Below are positions 29,801-36,526 of a stretch of 64,000 bases of DNA, piece after piece. The notes under the pieces were generated by a model. That model did no database searches. It had not been told where the DNA came from and was given only the letters and a program-made list of their open reading frames with translations. A program made the translations under genes and the position numbers. Origin of the DNA: Streptomyces sp. NBC_01314 (lineage in GTDB: Bacteria; Actinomycetota; Actinomycetes; Streptomycetales; Streptomycetaceae); contig NZ_CP108394.1 in the NCBI RefSeq assembly GCF_041435215.1, forward strand, positions 3,286,001-3,350,000, given 5' to 3'. Every line of letters starts with the position of its first letter. Position 1 is the first letter of the stretch.

Positions 29801-32800
29801 ACCGTCTTCAGCGACGCCGGCACACTGCTGGAGGAGACGATCGCCGTACGGATCAAGGGCGGAAAGGCCAACGGCGAATACTGGAGGATCGACCACGCGA
29901 CCAGCGCTGCCGTACGAGTCGACTCGTCGGGCACTCCGCTCACCGGCCGTTTCTCCACGGCCAAGGTGGAGATGTCGGCAACCGGCCGGTTCAAACTGAC
30001 CGGCGAGGGCAACGTGACCCTCTTCGAACGCGAGGTGCTCCGCAACGGCAACGTCCTCCACATCGACCTGGACCGGGTCGGCCGGGCCCGCTGGAGCGAG
30101 TTCGACCCGGCGGGCACCAAGGTGCGGTCCGGCGAGCGGATCTGGGACGGCGACCGCAGAACCGTCCACGACACGCTCTCCTACCGCTGGGCCCCGATGG
30201 ACGTCCTCGACGTACGGACGTACACCAAGGCCATGGACGGTGGTCTGATCCGGGCGGAGAAGGGCGCGGGGGGCGACTGGACGTGGACGCGCTTCGACTC
30301 CGGGGGCACCGAGGTGCTGTCGGGCACCCGCGAGTGGTCCTGGAACCACATCGGTTTCAAGGACACCTACATCGACCCGGTCACCGGACAACGGACCGTC
30401 GCCCACCGGCGCGGCAACATATGGCCGCTGAACCGCTACCACAACTCGCGCCAGTACCTGGAGCACCCCGTACTGCCCGGTGAGAGCCCCGCGGGCATGC
30501 GGGTGAACCCCGAGCTGCACTCCGCCGTCGGCCCCGCCAACAAGCCGATCGACGTCATCGAGCACCTCGCGGACGGCGGGACCCTGCACGTCGTACGCAT
30601 CTCCGACCAGCGCATGCCCGCGGCCCTCTGGCAGACGCGTACGGGCGCCGGCCGGTTCGACGGGTTCCTCGGGAACCTCGTCACCGGGGACTCCATGTTC
30701 GCGGTGTCCAAGTGGACCGAGACCGCCGCCGACGGCACCCGGCTGAAAGGTGTCCGGCTCGTCTCGCACGGCGGTCACAGCTGGCGGGACGTCGACCGGT
30801 TCGGCCGGATCGTCCGGGAGACCCGCAAGCTGGAGAACGGCCACGTCGTCGAGGTCGGCCGCAGTCTCGACGATCCCACGCAGTGGGCCCCGGCCCCGAA
30901 GTGGAACGGTACCGCCGACCCGTACGAACTGCCCTGGCTGAACACGACGAGCGGGGTCTCCGGCACCCGCCATGTCGCCGGCGACGGCAGCTTCGACGAT
31001 GTGTTCACCAACGCCGCCGGTGACGAACTGCTGTCGATGCGCTCGCAGGGCACCGGTGTGCGCGAGTACCTCGGCGAGAATCCGGCGCGTGGCATCGGCC
31101 GCGACGACGTCTCCGGGGTGTGGGTGGACAAGAACACCCAGTCGCAGATCACCGGGCGGCGCGACCAGTGGGGCGATCTCCGCGTCGAGGCGCACGGCAA
31201 CCCCCGCCACCGCACCTGGCAGTGGAAGGCCACCGGCCCGGACGGGACGGTCACCGAGGGCATCCGCATGCAGAACCGCGGCTCTCTGTACTCCCGCACC
31301 TGGGACGACTCGTTCGTCGACTTCGAACGGCTGGAGAACGGCCGACCGGGACAGGCGCTGCGGGAACGCAACGCCACCGACGACGGCACCGTCTGGATCG
31401 ACGCCACCCGGCAGCCCGACACCACCTGGACCTGGCAGAAGACCAACGCCGACGGCACGGTCCATTCCCAGGGCGTCCGCGAGTACCAGGACCTCGCGAA
31501 GGGCCGCTGGACCGACCGCATCGGTGACGATGTGGTGAGGCGGCGCACCGGCGGCCGGGTCCGCGAGTACGCGTACACGGTGGAGGAGACGGCCCCCGCG
31601 GCCCGTACCCCGTCGGCCCCCACCCCGCCGGAAAGCGGCCCGACCACCTTGGCGGATCTGCTCTCCCGGTCCGCGCGCCACTTCGAGCCGACCACGACGG
31701 TCACCGTCGACCGGGAGGTCTGGCGGGAGTTCGACATGGGCAAGGTGCTCCACCGCCGTGACGCGGTGGAGGGCGTCCCGGGCCGGTACCGGGAGTCGGA
31801 GTCGCTGTGGGGGCAGTGGCGGGAGTACCAGGGCGACCGGCTGGTGGCCCAGCGCACCGTCACCGGACGGGTCTGGGCCACCGACGCCTTCGGCCGCTGG
31901 TCCGCGTTCGACGTCGCCAAGCTGCCGGAGATCAGCAGCCTGCCGTCGGTCGGCGGACAGGTGGGCCTGGACGGCCACCGCGCCTGGCGGCTCATCGGCC
32001 GCGAGGTCGACTTCCGCGGCTACACCACCGAGTTCCGTGGCGTGAACCGCGAGTTCCGCGACCCGTTCCACGAGATCTGGACCGGCGTCCAGGACGGCTC
32101 CTCGGCCGCCATGCCGCTGTGGCGCCATGAGCTGCGCAAGGCGGCCACCGAGTTCGCCACGGGCTTCCTGATCGAGTTCGGCACCAGCCTCGCGGTGTCG
32201 GCGATCGTCTCCGACTTCGCCAACACCCGCTTCGACCCGTTGGTGGCCTTCGAGCGGGCGCTGTTCAACGGCGCCGTCGGCGGCGGCATCCGGGCCGGCT
32301 TCAACGTGGCCCAGGACATGACCGCGCTCGGCAAGATCAAGCAGGGCCTGGCCAATCTCGACCAGGGCCAGAACTGGAACCGCCACTCCCTGGCCTCCGG
32401 CGACGACTGGGCCGGCGAGTGGTCGTCGTACGAGAACCCCACCCGCTGGCGGTCCGGCACCTACGCCTTCTTCGACGGCCTGGCGGTCAGCGCGCTCACC
32501 GCTTTCGTCAACAACGCCGCCAACGCGGCCATATGGGGAATTGGCGGCGAGAAGCACACCGGCCTCGAAGCGCTCGAAGCCGGTGCCTGGGGCGCGGCGG
32601 GCTCGCTCTTCACCGGCGTCACCAGCGGGACGGTCAGGTACACCTTCCACACCACCGCGGGCTCGCGGCTCTTCCATCGCGGCGGCCCCGGCGAGTTGCT
32701 CTGGCAGAGCGCGGAGTCGCTGACCACGGGCATCCTCAACTACTGGATCAACACCGAGGGCGCCCACATCGACTCGAGCCATCCGTTCCCGCCGCAGACC

Positions 32801-32875
32801 ACCACCGCCCCGACGCCGTCGCAGGGGACGCAGCAACCGGCCGTCTCGCCCATCGAGGGATTGGAACTCACGTGA
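20897..32875 (+). CDS. Giant (~3,990-residue) modular T7SS-associated protein
   Basis: One uninterrupted frame of 12 kb. The TTG at 20897 is chosen because GGAGG lies 5 nt upstream. In order: a WXG100-like head (with GGFEGRTADALRTYV in place of W-x-G, residues ~1-125); a hydrophobic stretch (~187-220, IVALVITLIAAIIGGPLGLV); and long Gly/Pro/Thr-rich modules with internal duplications. A Pro-rich hinge (26467-26620) precedes a segment with E-x-E, ELITYP and EFR motifs that distantly recalls amidoligase/glutamine-synthetase folds. Then come more beta-rich repeats, a Trp-rich repeat region (about 30.0-31.6 kb) and a C-terminal hydrophobic, Gly/Ala-rich domain (32.14-32.78 kb). No signal peptide and no known nuclease motif were recognised. 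It resembles polymorphic-toxin or giant surface proteins. The next gene overlaps by 4 nt. Confidence 0.85.
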   Translation: MATSDEWSRVGFTGNPVTGNPGVVDNITKELRGLSDLSGRVSGGLDALLTKAEDGGFEGRTADALRTYVKNELKTFMANVNRSFDMAADATARYARALGDSQDRAENAADTVAALDRFGDQPLAENDPEMTRARGEVDAEIDAVQAEAKILEDTLREAARLVSRPVKKPKKSFWKRFVSTFFKVLEIVALVITLIAAIIGGPLGLVAFGLGAVLFAKALVDYATGNGNALSLGLAFLGILFPSTKGLTTLGGLARMASSGTKALGGALSASGRLLFRGGRMLFSSPGRLLSLAGQGLVRFGGGLGSRAASGFMALPRVLSRTPAMLGSALRFMGGFARSTWRQGSSALTRDFVESTAFVGGNTAGRLGVFTVMSLGRLTMTALLPMRYSEIARFGYRGAFRMGFVDRGLHFTPRAVGTLGRTGSLTGDLANLPGRGLDRGGSLRPVTGTNTDRLAVPGTPEFNAALDELAEISVTPVTTPRIPGFSSLTGSGTPRMPGRLDDMGVRLNTLGTLDTVGLPVGTVPGGQRLGVLNPVTGRVGDDLTPPRLRTTLTMFDQVDDFGAPLDPGSPTTLLPPRTAVDQLRDLDELTGMERTTAGLLKPLDDLSDLAGLSLDGRLGGLTEFQVRQILDGEIDLVNATPDGVVLRVGTTDPVDVRVRLKDGVEVDVLGPADTRVPAWTTMTGSDRPDGLGIRLDDLTRLIPDAGDDARTARDLLGLGPVRTDLTAAPLAKSPGFTPLTLRDIVTGGATGKLATERFQTWVRTRATQVQLDTAGRKLSEIDGLTDVPPLGRARAELDLSAAKIDFNQARSAFDRLGMNLDTVRRDVTVMMTRIDGPAATLPTGELRLMDNLGRPTGQWITMEPGPTVDWVLKGDSGIVPDVRVTMTDGAFTLTPADGLTTRIGLDGRPLLDDITIRPASPAGPSAAPQGVDPVRVPVAPEVTAPSVPQVHWLVRQDMNFSAALGKSGLKSRLTEDGLVPVRIDGTITPLQAVSTANAKVFKEKSQFTAFSVPGGTGKPFGDREIGLDLVSLSNDITAGAENVRGVRIISNAQLEQEILKEIRFAVENSTLEIPSKFTHLTKNDDIKKFLAEYNVPKKLGVSVTTDIKALLQARRDNTWLVQGAIPKKYLTDTYPTVESLQRVPAAPATIAPVTAPTDLLESAGRASGSGLSPSESPQLVIRTDDFFMSNVDLEQLRGVKLIRQDDSHAVEVLKGLRKSYFDPDLGMVPANPDGRTTAFQHVSGAENVERKSNSPFTSFAVAGGEKVYGNTEFALDVYKLGLDIKTGKLENVGILPARDLQQLIGDQIERTIGKRLDFSGLTGTSSRNDVIEFLKKSDVNVAGRGGKDPFIKFAKDVRVLLNTTRDQEWLIKGTIPRSYLEGPYPRVAGSEVAGGSVPTGTALRGLDEAAGDLRLSDTFKTDFEVKAVTIEWRTPAGTNSGRLLEPRVGELGLLDDLGRPTGQWITMEPGQNINWVLRTDSGIVPDVRVDMADGVFTLTTPDGIGARFGTDGRPTGLGDLGAVSVPQVTRTGVDEVVLPAPGEMDRPALAADHSVDTDSLRLDRFDAPAPRGETVLLDPQQVTGVPGVRMEWQQTPLDHGGFALTDPAGDMRLVFTADEVLQFRDVRFPGADGFLRFEAEPGPGALPRVVGTDGVPLPGGTVIEPVRGALNVVTGVRVQSLEGAWIGRFDLDGTRLSEQLTLSGPVGGPLTGARLTTTFTQLPGGATAPAYRLTVPGTGDGAFSVVRLDGELAQRLPGGFAMTDPTGARLVFDRGGRFVDLPADGAAPTRLDVSGSVAPETTVGPMTALDGLGGPLPERLPLTTAPGNGVLDDVTTDLTGTVPAGEHVSMEGLAIPAPPRVAPPPAPAPPRVAPPPVPAAPRTVHLPETPVAARPARAVAPGFGSSFPAPSIGTESELGGFVVALPGSADRTFAFVSKVDTDEPLLMVTKDMGTGGYTNPARLPMAQHGNWQTHTVELITYPSRLGDQVAIGARNDATQWLLDVFKDRLGVHNHQPLESMISPDGLYRLRVTSDRHVIAAGTGLELEGLPSVSMPTTQQQATIGIRAVDFGTRATHELRLLADHAHWYKPAFRNDDALRTALARETLDAPEQVENAYTYTKSVIEFTSDLVNRHGIPIEDWAGAPPYHGLTHPAVKNEWKVLPRTRPSLVLDSLSSGDRAVTLRLLRETPAIGDESIWTAARQYILNGNEVAGRGINNATVGGERALLFEFRTLPDELKGSVPHEKAPVSLVTDPLAELGGNRVAAVQKINDFVSGPENRDAFADWYRAEFPRDPDAGRIHQNKSTASILRMAAARHKAEWIAARHPRTWQDITARTPAVVRPPASAVPSAPPVAPQVAPGPLPEELGRPVARVGGPDVPVVDPARITQGPVSDLSGPGVDLARITQGPASDLRGPTGLRQSLDSPVPPVSSVREIPLSGLDDVTGLRLRVTEVPATDTVPASVRIEMVDFTAQGGSVRLPDVPVTVREGGGFTATGPQSGVRWQFDSLGQLEYRELPLSGTDFALRFTDDALSPMTVVGRDGVPVPGAAVTPARNATGALSELTVRVPMSGTDGLTAVWRFEPGGLLRQQELPITLPGLDGSVGLGIKVTVTPGAGATTTRVVELTGPQHLTGALRLTPADSTLSGRLPNGLTVTDTITHSRFHFDADHRLVLRDLPDPDGPGFLRFTEDAAPGTAPVRLDVGDLPEGIALDDAAQIVIRRLDDATASPDRLGLRPELLNDQLRQMTGQARQTLRQHAVTTLGDYLDRPPTPRLDDLRSMTVARGADGRVIGDFTVTPTPHGGPGGSRYTVHHGPSGVTLGFGPNRELLYQEVFLRGGPNDLDGLRVGITGRSADGGPWTPGSLDFVGARPADGLFTTAPNPRGGFTVTDAASTTSWHYGPEGVHTLRDVQLPGDRGILRFDADAPGGVPQVLDSADRPLPGVRPELLDDGGIALVPTGKAAQPMERTVFSDAGTLLEETIAVRIKGGKANGEYWRIDHATSAAVRVDSSGTPLTGRFSTAKVEMSATGRFKLTGEGNVTLFEREVLRNGNVLHIDLDRVGRARWSEFDPAGTKVRSGERIWDGDRRTVHDTLSYRWAPMDVLDVRTYTKAMDGGLIRAEKGAGGDWTWTRFDSGGTEVLSGTREWSWNHIGFKDTYIDPVTGQRTVAHRRGNIWPLNRYHNSRQYLEHPVLPGESPAGMRVNPELHSAVGPANKPIDVIEHLADGGTLHVVRISDQRMPAALWQTRTGAGRFDGFLGNLVTGDSMFAVSKWTETAADGTRLKGVRLVSHGGHSWRDVDRFGRIVRETRKLENGHVVEVGRSLDDPTQWAPAPKWNGTADPYELPWLNTTSGVSGTRHVAGDGSFDDVFTNAAGDELLSMRSQGTGVREYLGENPARGIGRDDVSGVWVDKNTQSQITGRRDQWGDLRVEAHGNPRHRTWQWKATGPDGTVTEGIRMQNRGSLYSRTWDDSFVDFERLENGRPGQALRERNATDDGTVWIDATRQPDTTWTWQKTNADGTVHSQGVREYQDLAKGRWTDRIGDDVVRRRTGGRVREYAYTVEETAPAARTPSAPTPPESGPTTLADLLSRSARHFEPTTTVTVDREVWREFDMGKVLHRRDAVEGVPGRYRESESLWGQWREYQGDRLVAQRTVTGRVWATDAFGRWSAFDVAKLPEISSLPSVGGQVGLDGHRAWRLIGREVDFRGYTTEFRGVNREFRDPFHEIWTGVQDGSSAAMPLWRHELRKAATEFATGFLIEFGTSLAVSAIVSDFANTRFDPLVAFERALFNGAVGGGIRAGFNVAQDMTALGKIKQGLANLDQGQNWNRHSLASGDDWAGEWSSYENPTRWRSGTYAFFDGLAVSALTAFVNNAANAAIWGIGGEKHTGLEALEAGAWGAAGSLFTGVTSGTVRYTFHTTAGSRLFHRGGPGELLWQSAESLTTGILNYWINTEGAHIDSSHPFPPQTTTAPTPSQGTQQPAVSPIEGLELT
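23431..25450 (+). repeat. Duplicated modules inside the giant gene
   Basis: Module A occurs at about 23431-23640 and 25243-25450; both contain LGRPTGQWITMEPG and DSGIVPDVRV and stay nearly identical in DNA (both have GTGGATCACCATGGAGCCCG), which suggests a fairly recent duplication or conversion. Module B occurs at about 23736-24300 and 24427-25056. These two are more diverged, sharing a K-S-x-FT-F core (KEKSQFTAFSV, KSNSPFTSFAV) and endings W-L-V/I-x-G-x-IP--YL. Confidence 0.75.
25695..29740 (+). repeat. Five-copy beta-rich repeat inside the giant gene
   Basis: A module of about 60 residues recurs near 25695-25890, 26167-26290 (shorter), 28366-28560, 28850-29040 and 29547-29740. The pattern is GF-x-x-TD, a short basic/aromatic strand, F/Y-x-x-x-G, then R-D/E-x-x-LPG and LRF-x-x-D/E. 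Examples are VRFPGADGFLRF, LPDPDGPGFLRF and VQLPGDRGILRF. The copies are diverged in DNA, so the duplication is older than that of module A. Confidence 0.65.
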
Positions 32876-35556
32876 CCCCCACCTCCACCGTGCACCGGGT
32901 CGCCCCCAAGGGCCGCGGCACGCACCGCAGCATCGCCTCCGCCGTACGCGCCGCCCGCGACGGCGACGAGATCCACATCGCCCCGGGCGAGTACGTCGAG
33001 CAGCTGCTCCTCGACCGCACGGTGCGCCTGCTGCCCGAGGACGGCCCGGCGCACGCGGTACGGCTGCTGGCCGCGTCCCCCGGCCGCCCCGTGCTGGAGG
33101 TCGCCGCCCCGGGCGTACGGATCGAGGGCCTCGTCCTGACCGGCCAGGACCCGGCGCTGCCCGCCGTGCTGGTGGGCACCGGCGAGCTGGAGCTGGACGC
33201 CTGCGAGGTCGCCGGCGGCCGGATCGAGGTGGGCGGCGACGCGTCGCTCACGCTGACCGACTGCCGGGTGGCGGGGGCCGAGCTGGCCGCCGTGCACCTC
33301 AACACCACCGGCCCGGCACGGCTGACCCGGGTCGTGATCGAGGACATCGAGGGCACCGGAGTGGTCGTCGGCGCCCGGGCCGTCGCCGAGGCCACCGAAC
33401 TGACCGTACGGCGGGTCACCGGGTCCGGCGTCCGCGTACGGGGCGCCGCCCGGGCCGTGCTGCGCGAGTGCCGGATCTCCGGAGCGGGCCGCAGCGGCCT
33501 GCTGGTGGAGGACGAGGCGTCCGTCGCGGCGCTGGACTGCCGGGTGGCGGAGACGGCCGCCGAGGGCGTACGGGTGCTGGGCAGTTCGGCCCGGCCCGAG
33601 GACCCTGCGGGCCAGGAGCGAGCACGCGGCGGCGTCCTGCTCGCCCGCTGCGAGATCCTGCGCACCGGCACGGACGGGGTCGCCGTCTCCGGCACCGGGG
33701 ACGTCCTGCTGCTCGACTGCCGTGTGCGGGACGGCTCGGGGCCCGGGGTGAGCGCGGACGGCGAGAGCCGCGCGGAGCTGGTGGACTGCCAGGTCGACCG
33801 GGCGCACGGCTCGGGTCTGGTGGCCCGGGGCTCCGCCCGGCTGACCGCCGAGAGCACGTCGGTGACCGGCAGCCGGGCCAACGCGCTGCTGGCGGGCGGC
33901 CGTTCCGAGGTCCGTATGGCCACCGGCGACATGACGGAGTCCTCGTTCAGCGCGGTGCACGCCTGCGACGACTCCCGGGTGACGCTCACGTCGTGCCGTA
34001 TCGCCTCGACCCCGGAGCACGGGATCCGGGCCACCGACCGCGCCGGGCTCACCGTCGAGGGCGGCCGCATCACGGACTGCGGACTGTCCGGGGTGCGGAT
34101 CGACAGCGCGGCCGAGGCCCGGATGCGCGGCCTGTCCGTGGTGCGCGGCCGCGCCGGGATCACCACCGAGTCGACCGGGACGGTGGTCCTGGAGGAGTGC
34201 GACGTCACGGACGCCGAGCGGGCCGGAATCTCCTGCGGCACGGGGACGACCCCGGTGCTGCGGGACTGCCGGATCAGCGGAACCGGGACGGCGGGCCTGG
34301 TGATCGGCGAACGCGCCACGCCCAGCGTCGAGGGCTGCACGGTCCGGGACACCGCCGGCTCCGGTCTGGTGGTGGGCCCGGGGGCCGACCCCCGGGTCAG
34401 GTCCGTCACGGTGGCCCGGACCGGCAAGAACAGCCTGTTCGTCGGCGAGAAGGCACGCGGCACCTTCGAGGACTGCGTCTTCGCCGGGGCCGGCGGCGAC
34501 GGCACGGCCTTCCCGGCGCTGCATGTGTCGGCCGGCGGCGCCCCCGTCCTGCGCGGCTGTCTGGTCCGGGACACCGAGGAGGACGTGGCGCTGGAGAAGG
34601 GCGCCCGGCCCGTGTTCGACGAATGCCTCTCCCGGGACGTGAAGAACCCGTCCCTGCCGACCGGCGTGGACCAGTCCCTGGCGGCCACCAAAAGCCCGGG
34701 CGGGGACCCGCTGTCGACCGCACGGGAGACCGAGGCACCCCCCGAGGACACCATCGAGGACCTGCTCGCCGAACTCGACGGCCTCGCCGGCCTGGACCGC
34801 GTCAAGCAGGACGTGTCGTCCTTGGTGAAGCTGATGCGGATGGTCCGCCGCCGCGAGGAGATGGGCCTCGCCCCGCCCCCGCTCAGCCGCCATCTCGTCT
34901 TCACCGGCAACCCGGGCACCGGAAAGACGACCGTCGCCCGGCTCTACGGCCGCATCCTGGCCGCCGTCGGCCTGCTGGAGCGCGGCCATCTGGTCGAGGC
35001 CGACCGCTCGGCCCTGGTCGGCGAGTACGTCGGCCACACCGGCCCGAAGACCTCCCGCGTCTTCCAGCAGGCCCGGGGCGGCGTGCTGTTCATCGACGAG
35101 GCGTACTCCCTCACCCAGTACGCCGGTTCGAACGACTTCGGCCAGGAGGCGATCGCCACCCTGCTGAAGCTGATGGAGGACCACCGCGACGACGTGGTGG
35201 TGATCGTCGCCGGCTACCTCAAGGAGATGGAGGCCTTCGTCCGCTCCAACCCCGGCCTCGCCTCCCGCTTCAACCGCACCCTCCTCTTCGAGGACTACGG
35301 CAGCGCCGAACTGGTGAGCATCGTCGAGCACCAGGCGGCACAACATCAGTACGAACTCGCCCCGGACACCCGCGAGTCGCTGATCTCGCGCTTCGACGCG
35401 ATGCCCCGGGACCGGGGCTTCGGCAACGGCCGTACGGCCCGCCAGCTGTTCCAGGCCATGACGGAACGCCAGGCGTACCGCATCGCCGAACTGCCGGACG
35501 CCACGGAGTCCGACGTGATGACGCTCAGGCCCGAGGACGTCCCGCAGAGCCCTTGA
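32872..35556 (+). CDS. Parallel beta-helix protein fused to EccA/CbbX-type AAA+ ATPase
   Basis: An 894-residue protein. Residues ~1-590 consist of about twenty short repeats of the right-handed parallel beta-helix type (pectate-lyase-like, with recurring L-x-DCRV/ G-x-G-V/L-x-V steps such as RGAARAVLRECRISGAG). Residues ~635-885 form a CbbX/EccA-class AAA+ domain with Walker A FTGNPGTGKTTVAR near 679, Walker B VLFIDEAYSLT near 738, and arginine-finger region ASRFNRTLLFEDY. EccA proteins of ESX systems carry a TPR-like head instead. The GTG at 32872 overlaps the stop of the giant gene by 4 nt (GTGA), so the two are coupled. It probably acts in the cytosol as a chaperone or unfoldase for the giant substrate; this is inferred from the AAA+ class and position. 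Confidence 0.85.
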   Translation: MTPTSTVHRVAPKGRGTHRSIASAVRAARDGDEIHIAPGEYVEQLLLDRTVRLLPEDGPAHAVRLLAASPGRPVLEVAAPGVRIEGLVLTGQDPALPAVLVGTGELELDACEVAGGRIEVGGDASLTLTDCRVAGAELAAVHLNTTGPARLTRVVIEDIEGTGVVVGARAVAEATELTVRRVTGSGVRVRGAARAVLRECRISGAGRSGLLVEDEASVAALDCRVAETAAEGVRVLGSSARPEDPAGQERARGGVLLARCEILRTGTDGVAVSGTGDVLLLDCRVRDGSGPGVSADGESRAELVDCQVDRAHGSGLVARGSARLTAESTSVTGSRANALLAGGRSEVRMATGDMTESSFSAVHACDDSRVTLTSCRIASTPEHGIRATDRAGLTVEGGRITDCGLSGVRIDSAAEARMRGLSVVRGRAGITTESTGTVVLEECDVTDAERAGISCGTGTTPVLRDCRISGTGTAGLVIGERATPSVEGCTVRDTAGSGLVVGPGADPRVRSVTVARTGKNSLFVGEKARGTFEDCVFAGAGGDGTAFPALHVSAGGAPVLRGCLVRDTEEDVALEKGARPVFDECLSRDVKNPSLPTGVDQSLAATKSPGGDPLSTARETEAPPEDTIEDLLAELDGLAGLDRVKQDVSSLVKLMRMVRRREEMGLAPPPLSRHLVFTGNPGTGKTTVARLYGRILAAVGLLERGHLVEADRSALVGEYVGHTGPKTSRVFQQARGGVLFIDEAYSLTQYAGSNDFGQEAIATLLKLMEDHRDDVVVIVAGYLKEMEAFVRSNPGLASRFNRTLLFEDYGSAELVSIVEHQAAQHQYELAPDTRESLISRFDAMPRDRGFGNGRTARQLFQAMTERQAYRIAELPDATESDVMTLRPEDVPQSP

Positions 35557-35620
35557 GCCACCCCTCGCCCACCCCTGTACACGCGCTCCAGCCCACGGAC
35601 AACCTTCTAAGGACCGCCCC

Positions 35621-36499
35621 ATGCCGCACACGCCCGCCCCCAGCGACCACGGTGACGGTGACTTCGCCGACCTCTTCGCCCGGAAGACCCGCGCCCCGCT
35701 CCGCGGCTTCCTGCCCGGCCGCCGGGTGTGGAACGCGGTCGGGGGCTCCGCCGCGGCGGTCCTGGTGATCGTCGGCTCGGCCACGGCCGTGGCCGCCATC
35801 GACTGGGACGGCGGCTCCGCCGAGAAGGTGACCACGGCTGCCGACGGGCCCGCCAAGGAGAAGTCCTCCCCGGGCGACGCCGAGAAGGAGGCCGTCGTCC
35901 CGTCGCCGAAGAAGCAGGGCAAGGGCAAGGACGACCCCGAGGTCGTCCATGCCCCCGTCTCCGGAGGGGCGGGCGCGGGGACTTCGGCGGGCGGTGCGGC
36001 GGACGCGGCGCCGGACGCCGACACGAAGTCCGGCACCGACGGCACCAGCGGCGGCACCTCCGGCTCGACCGGCACCGAGGAGAAGAAGAGCACCACCCGG
36101 AACACCGAGTCGCCGTCGCCGGCCGACCCTCTGTGGGCCGACGGCGACGTGGACACCGACTCCAACGACTACTGGGACCAGAGCAGCGTCACCGTCAAGT
36201 CCACCAAGCCGCTGACCTCGCTCAAGGTCGTCGTCCGTGTCATCCAGACCGGCGGCGTCTCGAGCAGCGGCACCTGGACTTCCCTGGGCGACAAGGTGGC
36301 CGTGGGCCAGAACTCCACCAGCGACCAGCTGGGGTACGTCATCACGCTGAAGTCGGGGATCACTCTCGCCCCCGGCACCTATGTCTTCAAGGTCCAGTAC
36401 AACCACGCCCAGGGCGGGCGCGACGCCGGCCGCGACCTCTACACCGTCACCGCCGTCACCGCCGACTCGGACGACGAGTTCCTCTCCGGCCGCTTCTGA
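35621..36499 (+). CDS. Membrane-anchored extracellular protein of the T7SS-like locus
   Basis: A 292-residue protein: ~38 cytosolic residues, one transmembrane helix at about 39-60 (AVGGSAAAVLVIVGSATAVA), a long Lys/Ser/Gly/Thr-rich linker (~65-165) and a C-terminal all-beta domain of ~120 residues. That domain has Trp/Tyr positions and LAPGTYVFKVQYNHA, which looks like a small beta-sandwich. The orientation suggests the beta domain lies outside the membrane. AAGGA lies ~8 nt before the ATG, and the gene follows the AAA+ gene by 64 bp, ending the plus-strand unit at a perfect hairpin. No family was recognised; it may anchor or receive the exported proteins. Confidence 0.75.
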   Translation: MPHTPAPSDHGDGDFADLFARKTRAPLRGFLPGRRVWNAVGGSAAAVLVIVGSATAVAAIDWDGGSAEKVTTAADGPAKEKSSPGDAEKEAVVPSPKKQGKGKDDPEVVHAPVSGGAGAGTSAGGAADAAPDADTKSGTDGTSGGTSGSTGTEEKKSTTRNTESPSPADPLWADGDVDTDSNDYWDQSSVTVKSTKPLTSLKVVVRVIQTGGVSSSGTWTSLGDKVAVGQNSTSDQLGYVITLKSGITLAPGTYVFKVQYNHAQGGRDAGRDLYTVTAVTADSDDEFLSGRF

Positions 36500-36526
36500 G
36501 CACCCACCCCGTCGGGGTGGGTGCTC
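36498..36526. terminator. Bidirectional terminator between convergent genes
   Basis: GAGCACCCACCCC, loop GTC, GGGGTGGGTGCTC: a 13-bp perfect stem that overlaps the stop codons of both the 35621 gene and the MazG-like gene. It ends the accessory locus on this side. Confidence 0.85.

Noticed and set aside
26843..32836. Minus-strand open frame of 1,997 codons
   Set aside because: The same kind of antisense shadow of the giant gene; composition and lack of a start site argue against coding.
31660..32875. C-terminal nuclease or deaminase toxin of the giant protein
   Set aside because: No HNH, EndoU, deaminase or peptidase motif is evident; the C-terminus is hydrophobic and Gly/Ala-rich, and no immunity-like small gene follows.
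32740..36165. Minus-strand open frame of 1,141 codons
   Set aside because: Antisense to the beta-helix/AAA+ gene and the membrane-anchored protein; it is a base-composition shadow.
10924..36499. Integrated plasmid (AICE) or prophage origin of the accessory block
   Set aside because: No integrase, replication gene, attachment-site duplication or tRNA target was seen at either end, so transfer by such an element is not supported.
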